From: Viridibacillus soli
GTDB taxonomy: Bacteria > Bacillota > Bacilli > Bacillales_A > Planococcaceae
NCBI RefSeq assembly: GCF_016612995.1
Contig: NZ_JAEOAH010000008.1
Coordinates: forward strand, 1-64,000
Direction: 5' to 3'
Length of the DNA stretch: 64,000 nt
The notes under the pieces are model-generated. The model was given only the letters and a program-made list of their open reading frames with translations. It had not been told where the DNA came from and made no database searches. The first letter of the stretch is position 1; each line of letters opens with the position of its first letter. Shown here in pieces: positions 45,274-53,801 of the stretch. Position numbers and translations under genes: made by a program.

Positions 45274-45409
45274 AGTTGATTGTAGCGGAGGGTGCTCTAC
45301 TCCTGCGGGAAATGAAAGACCCTGCACGGAGCGTAGCGAGCATCCCGTAGCGGATATCAACCTACCACTTTAATGGCAATGGTTAAAATTGGTTAATCAA
45401 CACGCCTGA
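45274..45409 (-). repeat. Dispersed repeat, copy 2 (inverted relative to copy 1 at 25574)
   Basis: 136 bp whose reverse complement matches the repeat at 25574-25747: ends CAGGCGTGTTGATTA and CCTCCGCTACAATCAACT, with GTGGTAGGTTGATATCCGCT and GGGATGCTCGC inside. This copy lacks about 40 bp of the middle of copy 1. It lies between a terminator and the next gene, without coding capacity. Confidence 0.8.
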
Positions 45410-45505
45410 TAAATAATAAAGATTTATTGAAAAAAGTGTGAACAATTGTCTATAATTGTACTACTTATAATTTTATAGCATATACATAAGAAAGGGGACG
45501 ACTGC

Positions 45506-45943
45506 GTGTATCCTTTAGAACAATGCATATTAGATGGAGATTTTGATTGTGCAAAGCAACTTGCGGATGCGATGGAATTTGACGTCTTACAAGAACAAAT
45601 TTTGTATATGGCATATGATAACGAAAGTTTAACTACTTATACTTTTATCAATTACCTACTCATAGAAAACGAGAAATAAAATTTGCATCAGTTAGCATTT
45701 TCTATCTTAATAAACGGTCTTTGTTTTTTAGAAGGAGCTTATGCCTCTGCCCTGTATCATGCTAGAAGAGCGGTGGACCTATCTAACCGCAAAGATGTAA
45801 ACGCATTTTTAGAATTACTGTTTCTATATTCCGTTCCAGAAAAAATAGTAAGTGATAAAGAGGCAGTGCGAATTTGTTCTGAAATTTTGGAGCTAGATTT
45901 ACAAAATAATACAGCAAAGGCTATTCTAAAGGAATTAACATAA
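45506..45943 (+). pseudogene. Hypothetical helical-repeat protein interrupted by an in-frame stop
   Basis: GTG at 45506 follows AAAGGGGA and opens YPLEQCILDGDFDCAKQLAD; after 57 codons there is TAA at 45677-45679. The same frame continues without a break from the next codon (NLHQLAFSILINGLCFLEGA) to TAA at 45943 and would complete a 145-residue all-helical protein with ASALYHARRAVDLS near its middle, reminiscent of TPR-like helices. The continuous frame points to a single nonsense change in one ancestral gene. A restart at TTG 45683 could give the C-terminal 86 residues. The next gene overlaps the final stop. Confidence 0.6.
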
Positions 45944-45969
45944 TGGCATTAGCAGAAAGGGGCTCGTCT

Positions 45970-46545
45970 ATGGACAATATCAAACTCGTCCCACACGATG
46001 TCATGTACGCAGATAAAATATCTTCATTAATAAGTTCCAAAGGAGTAAAAGATGCACTTGGGATGGATGATTATCAAACATCAATAAACGGTGTATTAGA
46101 TTTTATTCGCGGTACGCAGCTAGCAGAAAGGGAAGGTCAGCAATATTCTCGTGTTATCATCAATTCTGTTCTTGAAATAGTCGGTGTGACTACTTTAAAA
46201 GAGATTGATCATGACAGCAAAATATGCCATATAGGTACGTGGATTGCGGAACCTTATTGGGGAGTAGGTTACAATGAGAAAGCCAAGGAAATGATTTTAT
46301 ATAAAGCATTTGAATATCTCAAGTTAGATTATGTATTTGCTGGTGCCAGAGTAGAAAATATTCGCTCACAAAAAGCACAAGCAAAACTTCCATATATAAC
46401 ATTATCAGTAGAAGAACAATTCCCTGAAGAACATAAAAAAATTGAGCGCCAAGAAAAAACGCCATGTGTTTTAAATGTCATCAAGCGAGCTGATTTCCTC
46501 GCATGGTACCATTTACAGCATAGCGAAAGCTCTGTGAATAACTAA
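45970..46545 (+). CDS. GNAT family N-acetyltransferase
   Basis: A 191-residue RimJ/RimL-type acetyltransferase. Motif A is seen in GTWIAEPYWGVGYNEKAKEMIL near residues 95-115 (the acetyl-CoA loop is the degenerate Y-W-G-V-G-Y-N) and ENIRSQKAQAKL near 140. ATG at 45970 is preferred because AAAGGGG is 6 bp upstream; an ATG at 45943 overlapping the previous stop is an alternative. Substrate unknown. Confidence 0.8.
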   Translation: MDNIKLVPHDVMYADKISSLISSKGVKDALGMDDYQTSINGVLDFIRGTQLAEREGQQYSRVIINSVLEIVGVTTLKEIDHDSKICHIGTWIAEPYWGVGYNEKAKEMILYKAFEYLKLDYVFAGARVENIRSQKAQAKLPYITLSVEEQFPEEHKKIERQEKTPCVLNVIKRADFLAWYHLQHSESSVNN

Positions 46546-46579
46546 AAACCCGCTTCTGGTGAGCTAGAAGCGGATTTTT
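46546..46579. terminator. Bidirectional terminator between the GNAT gene and the kinase pseudogene
   Basis: CCGCTTCT / AGAAGCGG stem with TTTTTATT on the plus side and GTTTTTAG on the minus side. Confidence 0.8.
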
Positions 46580-47036
46580 ATTAATCTATTTTAGAAAGCT
46601 GATCAATGTCCGTAATTGTTGGTAGAGCATGGATTGCGCCTTTTTTAGTCGTTGTTAAAGCACCACAACGATTTGCAAATGACAACATTTTTATAGCATT
46701 CTGCTTACAAAAAGTCGATAACTCTTGCATCCCCGCATTATTTTGAGAAAGATAATACAATAGCGCCCCAATAAATGCATCACCAGCACCAGTTGTATCA
46801 ACAACATCAACGCTATGCCAGTATCTGAAAACGACGAATCTTTAGTGAAAAGAGTTGCACCATTCGCACCTTTCGTATAAACGACAACTTGCACATGACC
46901 TGTAAACAAAGAAGCAATTGCCGTGTCCTCATCTTCAATCCCCGTAATAAAGCTAAGTTCATCATCCGAAATCTTCACAAGATCCGCAAAAGGTAAAAAT
47001 GCTAAAATCGTTTCTCTACAATCTAATTTAGATTCC

Positions 47037-47249
47037 GATACGAAAAATCTGTTAAAATATAGATAAATCTATTTTAAAACAACTTTTTACTGTGACACAA
47101 CTTATATCTTTCGACTTTTCGTTTTGTGTCTTCCTTCTTCTTTGAGTCTCGATTTGCCGAAGCTACTACGATTTGATACGACTCTCCAAAGGCTTAAATT
47201 CCGCAGTATCGTTACGTACATATCTAAGGTTTATTTTCAGTTAAACTCC
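47037..47249 (-). ncRNA. Candidate omega (guide) RNA region and 3' end of the IStron
   Basis: The 210 bp between the tnpB stop and the element end are non-coding. On the minus strand they contain CCTTTGGAGAGTCGTATC and AAAAAGTTGTTTTAAAATAG, with several self-complementary stretches (for example TCTATATTTTAACAGA). In IS607- and IS605-type elements this is where the TnpB guide RNA scaffold lies, with the guide copied from the flanking DNA (here starting GGAATCTAAATTAG). The 3' splice site of the intron is expected at the same end. Assigned by position only. Confidence 0.4.
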
Positions 47250-48023
47250 TTAGATTGGATAATTTTCTAAGTTAATGCTTGCGTTCAAATCTCTATCTAA
47301 TTCTAGTCCACAAGAACAAACATACAGTCTATCTTTAAGTTTTAAATCAGATTTAATTTGACCACAACAAGAACAAGTTTTTGATGATGGGAACCATTTA
47401 TCAGCTTCAATAAATTCAATGCCATACTTTTGACATTTGTATTGAATTTGCCGTTTAAATTCATATAGCTTTTGCTTCGCTATCGCCTTAGATAAATGTT
47501 TGTTTTTCATCATACCTTTAATATTTAAGCATTCCATAACAATGCGAGATGGTTTGGTTTTCACAATCTCATTTGAGCATTGATGCAAATGGTTTGTTCG
47601 AATATCCGTTAGCTTTTTATGAAGTTGTCTAATTTCAGCGTTTTGTTTTTGAATGTTTTTCGTGTCTTTCAGTGGTGTCTTGTAAATAGGTTTACGATTC
47701 TTAGTGTGTCCAATGATGTTAGCTTCAATCTTTCGAGATAGTTGCTTTTGTTCTCGTTTTAACTTTTGTTCTAATCGTTTGACCTCTTTAGTTTTATTAA
47801 CGTTTTTATAGAATTTACCATTAGATACAACAGCCAACTCTTTTACTCCAACGTCTATTCCTAATTTCTCATCCGTTAACTCTACTTTTTCATATTCAAT
47901 CTCATACCCAACTGATAAAAACCAATTGCGACCATCATATGAGATTCTAGGATTTGAATATTTTTCACCTCTAGGTAACTTAGGTAGAGTTTTATAAGTT
48001 TTTACAACACCAATTTTTTCACC
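47250..48023 (-). pseudogene. tnpB: tnpB, N-terminally truncated RNA-guided nuclease gene
   Basis: The frame is open from 48023 without a good start codon (a TTG lies at 47837). It covers the last 258 residues of a TnpB of usually about 370-400. RuvC residues are kept: Asp in LGIDVGVKELAVV, Glu in IVMECLNIKGMMKN and Asp in ELDRDLNASINL. The zinc ribbon is SSKTCSCCGQ with YVCSCGLELD. The N-terminal recognition part is missing: the frame starts right behind the end of tnpA at GEKIGVVKTYKTLP, so the deletion joined the two genes. Functional RNA-guided cleavage is unlikely. Confidence 0.8.
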
Positions 48024-48612
48024 TCATCAATCAAACGTCTAGTTTTCTTTGACCTTTGACCATATAATCTATTTGCAAAGACTGTAATGATTAGAATTAA
48101 ATCAAATCATCGGTTAACTCTTCCTCTTTAGATTTTTCATCATGGTCTATAATCTCAATTTCGACACCATTAATTTCACAAAGATACTCAATTAATTCAA
48201 ATCCAAATCTAATTAATCTGTCTTTATACAGAATAACTATTTTAGAGATTTCTCGATTGTTTATTTTGTCAATCAATTGTTTCAAACCTTTTTTCTTATA
48301 GTTTATACCACTACTAACATCTTGAATAATATCAAACTGATAGCCCTTTGCAATCATATAAGATTTCACGCTTGAAACTTGTGTCTCTAAATCGTCTTTT
48401 TGACTTGATGTACTTACTCTGCAATAGCCAATGACAAGCTTTTTGTCATCCTCAACTTTCTAAAACGCTCTTAACTGTTCAGTTGAATAGTACCTTGTAC
48501 CACCATCTGAAACACGACATGGTTTAAGTAATCCCTCTCTATCCATTTTTCTAATGGTAGACGTACTTACACCAACTCGTTTAGCAAATTTTCCAATGGA
48601 CATTAGTTCCAT
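48002..48612 (-). pseudogene. tnpA: tnpA, IS607-type serine transposase with nonsense and frameshift mutations
   Basis: ATG at 48612 follows GGAGGTGG. The MerR-like helix-turn-helix MSIGKFAKRVGVSTSTIRKM and EGLLKPCRVSDGGTRYY is followed by a TAG stop (48460-48462) in QLRAF-stop-KVEDDKK. The same frame then gives the serine recombinase domain: VIGYCRVSTSSQKDDLETQV with the catalytic serine region, KIVILYKDRLIRFGFELIEY and EEELTDDL. A frame change near 48098 precedes the tail ILIITVFANRLYGQ and KKTRRLIDEVKK. Two independent lesions make the transposase inactive. Confidence 0.85.
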
Positions 48613-48719
48613 ATGTACCACCTCCATGTATTTATAATTACCTGGAGTAAAAATTTGTTTCAATGCAAATTTATTATATTTAAACAGATTTTTCTTGTTC
48701 ACATGAAGGAGCAACCCTT

Positions 48720-49217
48720 TATGCAGTCTTTCTGTTGCCAGTAGACCTCTTATGTTTTCACATAAGCGCAGACTATATCTTCATCTTATCTTTTGATAAG
48801 AGCCACATTTTTCTTCCGCCTTTCGCTTGCGGTTTTACTCTCCCTCAAGGAGATAGTCGTTGAAGGTCTCCCATGCACGTAGATACGTGTTTAGGGCGTT
48901 CCCTGCTAAAGACCCATTGTCAAAGCAAGTAGGACTAACGTTTTATAGGATTCACTATTACTTCGAATGACTTCGAGATTATCACCTAGACACTGATTAG
49001 CTTTTATTTCACCTTATGCCATCCTTACTGTTTTTTCTGCTTTCGCACCGTTACGCTTACTGTTTCCAGTTTCGCTTTGGTCGTAAGGCTTTAGGGATTC
49101 TAAGCAATTAACGTGGAGTTTGCACCGATTGCTCGATACAAAGGGTATTCAGTTTATAAATCTATTTTTAAATGAATTTTATAGGTTTTTATAGATTCTT
49201 CGCAACTGTTTAGTTAC
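48720..49217 (-). ncRNA. Group I intron core of the IStron (IA-like)
   Basis: Conserved group I elements on the minus strand in the correct order: the P element AATTGCTTAGAATCCCTAAA (49110-49087), the R/P7 5' strand TTCAACGACTATCTCC (about 48864-48849), and the S/P7 3' strand AGATATAGTCTGC (48780-48768), whose AGTC pairs with GACT. A 5' hairpin TAACTAAACAGTTG directly at the element start can serve as P1 with a U-G pair at the splice site. No homing endonuclease. The whole IStron would be the intron, with the 3' splice site at the far end near 47037. Confidence 0.7.
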
Positions 49218-50013
49218 CCATAAAGGCAGCCGGACATTTGGATCAAAGCTAATCATTGCGCCCTTTTCGCGCGCATATGTAATGGCTGTTTTATGTGCTT
49301 CTTTCATCGGACTTTCCACTAAATCAACCGAGCAAAAATGCAAAATATCCCCACTCTTAAACCATGCTTTCTCAATATAATCCGCCTTATACAATAAATC
49401 TGCGGAAGGTTTTCGATAAAAGGAAAAATCCCGCTCGCCATTTGAAGCTAACGAAACGAATGCTAACGCTGTATTTGCCTCATCAGTCACTTTTATTAAA
49501 TCAGTATTCACTCGGGCCATTCGTAATGTTTCCACTAAAAATTGTCCAAAAGCATCAGCCCCTACTTGGCTAATCATTTTCGCATTGCCCCCGAGCTTCG
49601 CTACAGTCGCGGCTACATTGGCAGGGGCACCACCAGCCATTCGTTCAAATAATGAAACGTCTTTTAATATGACCCCCTTTTGGTGTGGTATAAAATCGAT
49701 TAGCACTTCCCCGATCGTAAATAATGTTTTCATAAAGGACCCTCACCTTCTAAATGTCGGTATGTTTATTTTACATGGAAATGAAGAACAATGTTTAAGT
49801 TGATTTTTGATGGGAAAAGAATAGAGGAGAGTTGTCTCTTTTAGACAAGTTACTAATAATTTAATATTTTTTCATTATTTCACAGTAGTACATAAGTAGA
49901 AAACATACTTGTGAATTATTTATACCTTATGAAATACCTTTTTACTATGAATAGTAAAGCGTTTGGAATTTTAGTATTATAAACATTAGTACATAGTAAT
50001 ATAGGAGGTCCCG

Positions 50014-51198
50014 ATGAAAAAGCAATTGATCGTAGGAATCACAAGCATTTTAGTGATTGGAGCAGGAATTTATGCATTCCTTCATTTTTCAACAAGATTT
50101 CATGATAAAACGGTATTTATCCATCAGCATACGATAGAGGAAGAAGACTTTCTAACAGATAAAACGGCTGTCTTTTATGCATCTTTAAGTACAGAAAAGT
50201 TACAAAAAGGAAAAGGTTTTGCAATATTCATCAATAAAAAAGGTGTTGCCCAAGCAATGGAAACGTCCGGAATGGAATTCGGCGTAAGTAAATACAACGG
50301 CCAACAATTATATATGGATGATAAAAAAAGTGTTTATTTATTAGGAAATAAGGCGCAACAGTTTCCGATAGAGCGTGAGGAAATCCGCAATACGTTAACA
50401 GGCTATCTACCTTCAGAAAAGTACTTTTTTAGCCTTTATAACACAGGTTTTAGTAAAGACTCGGATTATGACACAGGTATACGATACGGTAATACATCAG
50501 GCTTCCACTCAGCATCGCTACCGTTTTACGTTGCAACGGCAGGTACGATGAAAGAACAAATAATTATTTTAGCTCAAGACTTAGTTAACAGTAGCTTTGA
50601 TTTAAAATCTGTTACTTTAAAAGATAAGGTAGAAACAAAACAGCTAGCTTCTATCCCATTACCAAATGCAGAAGAGTTAGACCCGATTTCAGCAATTATA
50701 GAAGATAAAGAAAATTATTATTTCGTTTTTTCGAATTTTAAAGGCGATAAGGAAGAAGATATTTTACTCGTAAAAATCCATAAAATAACATTGTCTGTAA
50801 CAGTTAAAACCTTAGCTGAATACCACAGTGAAGAAATTGTATCTACCTCATTACCTTTTAACTTTGATAATTCAACACATCTTTACAACGAGGAATTATA
50901 TTATGTTAACGGCTTAGGGGAAGTCTATTCATACAACACATTTAATGAAGTTATTCAGAAGAAATTTAAGTTGAAACGGCCAATTGGTGATTTCCAACCG
51001 GAATTTGAGCAAATCGATTTCAGGGGACAAGCACTTTACTACTTAAATAACCGGAAAAAAGACGTCTATTATTTAGAGAAATATGATCTCGTAACCGGCG
51101 AAATGCTTGAAGAGCAACAGGTAAAAAATCTCGATAAAATTTTAACTTCAGAAAATGAAAATCTTACATTATATAATTTGGAAATGCTAAACCCATAA
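50014..51198 (+). CDS. Membrane-anchored extracytoplasmic protein, hypothetical
   Basis: A 394-residue protein with one N-terminal helix (KQLIVGITSILVIGAGIYAF, residues 3-22) that is either an uncleaved anchor or a signal peptide. The rest is hydrophilic with repeating beta-strand patterns (KKSVYLLGNKAQQ, GEVYSYNTFNEV, KDVYYLEKYDLVTGEM) that would fit a beta-propeller. No catalytic motif or family recognised. ATG at 50014 follows ATAGGAGG. Single gene with a strong terminator. Confidence 0.75.
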   Translation: MKKQLIVGITSILVIGAGIYAFLHFSTRFHDKTVFIHQHTIEEEDFLTDKTAVFYASLSTEKLQKGKGFAIFINKKGVAQAMETSGMEFGVSKYNGQQLYMDDKKSVYLLGNKAQQFPIEREEIRNTLTGYLPSEKYFFSLYNTGFSKDSDYDTGIRYGNTSGFHSASLPFYVATAGTMKEQIIILAQDLVNSSFDLKSVTLKDKVETKQLASIPLPNAEELDPISAIIEDKENYYFVFSNFKGDKEEDILLVKIHKITLSVTVKTLAEYHSEEIVSTSLPFNFDNSTHLYNEELYYVNGLGEVYSYNTFNEVIQKKFKLKRPIGDFQPEFEQIDFRGQALYYLNNRKKDVYYLEKYDLVTGEMLEEQQVKNLDKILTSENENLTLYNLEMLNP

Positions 51199-51200
51199 GA

Positions 51201-51241
51201 AAAACCTAGATGCCACGGTGCATCTAGGTTTTTCTTTTTTT
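51201..51241 (+). terminator. Terminator of the gene at 50014
   Basis: CCTAGATGC / GCATCTAGG stem with A-run before and TTTTTCTTTTTTT after it. Confidence 0.95.
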
Positions 51242-51472
51242 TAGAATAAAGAAAAAGCATTTAAATTTCCCTAAACAACTGTTTGTATTCTATGTAAAGA
51301 GTAAAAGGGAGGAATAATTAACATCGCAAATGAATGAGAAGATGAAAAAAGTAAGCTTCAAACTCATGTTTTTCACAAAAAGTAGAGTATTTGCATTTAA
51401 TAGATAGTAATGACACTGTTATTGATCTTTAAATGCGGGACAAGAATCCATTTTACAGGAGATGAAAAATAA

Positions 51473-52210
51473 ATGATTGAAATTAGAAAACACTTAGTTC
51501 CACAATCCATTATGAACAAAGTAACTAGCGGAATAGGAAATGGTCGTAAATGGATTACTATCCATGAAACAGATAACGTAAGAAAAACAGCTAACGCCAA
51601 CGCTCATGCTCGTTTACAAGCTACAGGGAATAGTCGTGCGGCTTCTTGGCACTGGACTGTAGATGACAAGGAAGCGGTTCAATCGTTTAATCACACTATT
51701 AAATGTTGGGCAGCGGGGGATGGTAGTGGTGATGGAAATTCAAATTCCATCCATATTGAAATTTGTGTAAATCAAGACGGTAATTACAAAAAGGCTGTAG
51801 GAAATACTGCCTATTTAGTAGCGAAGATTATGAAAGACGAGAAAATCTCAATAAGCAATGTTGTACAGCATAATCACTGGAGTGGTAAAAACTGCCCTTC
51901 CAAAATGAGGGGTGGAAAATCTGGATACACATGGGCGAAATTCCTTAAGTTAATAAGCAAAATAAAAATTACGACAGTATCAAAGCCAGTAGAGAAAGAT
52001 CCTACTACAAAAGGTACGTTCAAAATCCAAGTACTTGCAAACTCATTGAATTACTATGATAGCCCTCGTTGGATAAGACCAACAGGTACAGTAAAAAAAG
52101 GTATGAAATTAACAGCCGAAAAGACAGTTGTTGTAGAAGGTTCCGCAATGTATAAAACAATTAACGGGACGTACGTATCAGCAGACTCAAAATATGTGAA
52201 AAAGCTTTAA
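51473..52210 (+). CDS. N-acetylmuramoyl-L-alanine amidase (phage-lysin type) with SH3-like tail
   Basis: A 245-residue amidase_2 family enzyme. Zinc ligands appear as ITIHETDN near residue 28-35 (His), ASWHWTVDD near 58 and VVQHNHWSGKNCPSKM near 138-153 (His and Cys). It cleaves the bond between MurNAc and L-Ala of peptidoglycan. The C-terminal 80 residues (FKIQVLANSLNYYDSPRW onward) look like a wall-binding SH3-type domain. No signal peptide, as in phage endolysins such as XlyA/CwlA; export would need a holin. ATG at 51473 follows AGGAGATG. The holin-like gene at 53313 lies close by. Confidence 0.88.
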   Translation: MIEIRKHLVPQSIMNKVTSGIGNGRKWITIHETDNVRKTANANAHARLQATGNSRAASWHWTVDDKEAVQSFNHTIKCWAAGDGSGDGNSNSIHIEICVNQDGNYKKAVGNTAYLVAKIMKDEKISISNVVQHNHWSGKNCPSKMRGGKSGYTWAKFLKLISKIKITTVSKPVEKDPTTKGTFKIQVLANSLNYYDSPRWIRPTGTVKKGMKLTAEKTVVVEGSAMYKTINGTYVSADSKYVKKL

Positions 52211-52275
52211 ACGTTTAAGATCTTTGGTCATTCAAATGTGAATGGTTCATTTTGGTACGGAAGGAGGTAAGTTTA

Positions 52276-52779
52276 ATGGCATTTAATAATCCAAAATGGC
52301 GTAGATTTATTAATGCTCAGTTACTAAAGCATGTAGAGCCCGTAGCAGGAAGTATCGTCTATTGTAAATTATTAGGTCTTCCTAATAGAATCATCGGTAC
52401 ACCGGATCATACCGGTATATATGTTGGCAATAAAAGAATAATAGAATTGAATGGCAACGAAAAAATAATTGAAGTAGATTATTATAACTTTCTAAATAGT
52501 TCATCTGTACGCTCTGGAACAGAATTTTATGTAGCTTGCGATGCGAGAGGGAATGTCTTACATGATCCTGCCATCGCCAAAAGAGCAATTGCAGCAAAAA
52601 ATACGCATAATGGGTACAATCTTATCAGAAACAACTGTCATATGTTCACATCTCGTTGTATCAAAGGCTCCAACAATGATCCACTAGATGCGACATTTAT
52701 GAACGTCGAGAGAAATATTAAAAAGCATTTTGGCGTTTCAGTTATTAGCTGGCGCATTGTGAAGCAACGAATCTTTTAA
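52276..52779 (+). CDS. LRAT/NlpC-P60-like papain-fold protein
   Basis: A 167-residue protein resembling the LRAT branch of the NlpC/P60 superfamily: a histidine in TPDHTGIYVGNKRIIELNG near residues 38-56, and the cysteine motif NNCHMFTSRCI near 123-133 (compare NCEHF of LRAT proteins). LRAT-like proteins are cysteine acyltransferases or hydrolases; no bacterial role is established. ATG at 52276 follows GGAAGGAGG at 8 bp; an earlier in-frame start at 52252 has no such site. It follows the amidase gene by 65 bp in the same direction and may share its transcript. Confidence 0.7.
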   Translation: MAFNNPKWRRFINAQLLKHVEPVAGSIVYCKLLGLPNRIIGTPDHTGIYVGNKRIIELNGNEKIIEVDYYNFLNSSSVRSGTEFYVACDARGNVLHDPAIAKRAIAAKNTHNGYNLIRNNCHMFTSRCIKGSNNDPLDATFMNVERNIKKHFGVSVISWRIVKQRIF

Positions 52780-52844
52780 ACTTCTCTAATTACTAGCAAT
52801 TAATAGATTATGATAATTACTTTAGATTTTTTATGAAATCGTAA

Positions 52845-52885
52845 AGTGCCAAGCATGGATTTAACTCCAAGATTGGCATTTTTTC
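52845..52885 (+). terminator. Terminator after the LRAT-like gene
   Basis: GTGCCAA / TTGGCAT stem with a 20-base loop, then TTTTTTC. Confidence 0.65.
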
Positions 52886-52928
52886 GTACAAATATTGAGT
52901 AAAGTATGTAATAAGTGCGTATGCCTAT

Positions 52929-53210
52929 TTATCTTCTATCAATTTTTCGCTCAATTCTTCCTAATTGAGCAGCCATATAATCCAGCTGTTTTTGCATATG
53001 TCTCAATTGTCGTTCTTGATTAATTTGATTTTTCGTATTTAACTGCTCGGCTTCTTCAACTTCATTTATTTCCTCTACGATTGCAAGCGCGGATAAAGCC
53101 TCAGCTAATATTGAAACGGCGGCAGCAACAACTTCAATCTTAGCAGCATTTTTTTTTGGTAATGCAGAACCTTTATCATTTTTATCACTATTAAAGTTGT
53201 TTTTCTTCAA
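52929..53210 (-). CDS. Small coiled-coil protein, paralogue A
   Basis: A 93-residue protein. TTG at 53210 lies 8 bp after GGAGG; an ATG two codons earlier would sit too close to it. A lysine-rich start, a hydrophobic Ala-rich segment (KIEVVAAAVSILAEALSALA), then a charged coiled coil ending ERQLRHMQKQLDYMAAQLGR and IERKIDRR. The protein at 53802 has the same architecture and ending. No known family recognised. It may insert in or lie at the membrane. Confidence 0.65.
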   Translation of the reverse strand: MKKNNFNSDKNDKGSALPKKNAAKIEVVAAAVSILAEALSALAIVEEINEVEEAEQLNTKNQINQERQLRHMQKQLDYMAAQLGRIERKIDRR

Positions 53211-53312
53211 TGTCATACCCTCCTTCAAATAAAACAAAACGAACATCATATCCGGCTATAATATCTTATGGTTGGGAAAGCAGCTTCATCTATGTGTACA
53301 AGAGTGTTTATA

Positions 53313-53591
53313 TTATTTATTAGCGTTTCTGTAACTTTTAATAGCCGTTTTTAAGGCTGCATAATTTCCTATCGCTGCATATCCATAAAACCAGCCCATC
53401 AATACACCGGCAAGCAAATCATGTCGGTGGCTAATGAAAATCGAAATGAATAACCCGAAGAACAACGCTATTGTAGGTACAAATTTTGATGGAGTATGAT
53501 AAATGAGTTTGGTCAGTTGAGTAATAATCATAATAATTGGAATGGCAATAACAGCATCCCAAAAATTTGTATGGATAATAGGGAAATTCAT
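53313..53591 (-). CDS. Holin-like small membrane protein
   Basis: A 92-residue protein with about three hydrophobic helices (WDAVIAIPIIMIITQLTKLI, FVPTIALFFGLFISIFI, and LLAGVLMGWFYGYAAIG) and a short basic tail (KTAIKSYRNANK). The layout matches small phage holins that open the membrane for endolysins, and an amidase gene lies 1.1 kb away; the function is inferred. ATG at 53591 has GGTGAG upstream. It is flanked by two paralogous coiled-coil genes on the same strand. Confidence 0.6.
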   Translation of the reverse strand: MNFPIIHTNFWDAVIAIPIIMIITQLTKLIYHTPSKFVPTIALFFGLFISIFISHRHDLLAGVLMGWFYGYAAIGNYAALKTAIKSYRNANK

Positions 53592-53801
53592 GTACTCACC
53601 ACTTTCAACTATTATGAATATATTTTTACCTAAAACAAAGTAATTATTCATTTTGTTTATGGAGGAAATTTACTGTGTGAGTGGCGCTTTATTTACGAAT
53701 CATTAATAACAGAAATCACATTGTGAGATCACTTGTCAGAGATAGGTTAATAAATAGTTTAGGACTATCAGTTTGACGGGAACGATAAATTACCTTGTAT
53801 T

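Larger units (their letters stand above)
47037..49217 (-). mobile_element. IStron: group I intron plus IS607-type transposon
   Basis: About 2.18 kb, read on the minus strand: a group I intron core (49217 to about 48720), a serine-transposase gene tnpA, a truncated tnpB and a 3' non-coding end. Both junctions show GG: host TTTATGG joins the element start GTAACTAAACAG, and the element end TTTTCGTATC joins GGAATCT. Removing the element restores TGG-GAA-TCT (Trp-Glu-Ser) in the kinase frame. No inverted repeats or target duplication, as known for IS607-type elements. IStrons of this kind were described in Clostridioides difficile (CdISt1) and the Bacillus cereus group; they splice themselves out of the host transcript. 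Confidence 0.8.
46581..49733 (-). pseudogene. PfkB-family fructokinase, split by an IStron and frameshifted
   Basis: ATG at 49733 (GGTGAGGG upstream) opens TLFTIGEVLIDFIPHQKG; MAGGAPANVAATVAKLGG near 32-50 and SFDPNVRLPLW near 163-173 are ribokinase-family signatures. The frame then enters the IStron at 49217. Beyond the element (47036 downward) it resumes ESKLDCRETILAFLPFADLV, KISDDELSFITG, and, after a one-base frame change near 46818, VDVVDTTGAGDAFIGALLYY with the catalytic Asp of the GAGD motif, ending LSKID. Without the insertion and the frame change, a sugar kinase of about 320 residues would result, most similar in pattern to fructokinases. The last frameshift would disable it even if the intron were spliced, unless it is a sequencing error. 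Confidence 0.85.

Noticed and set aside
47037-49217. CRISPR-like or tandem repeats within the IStron
   Set aside because: No regularly spaced repeats; the structured pieces are explained by the intron core and guide-RNA region.
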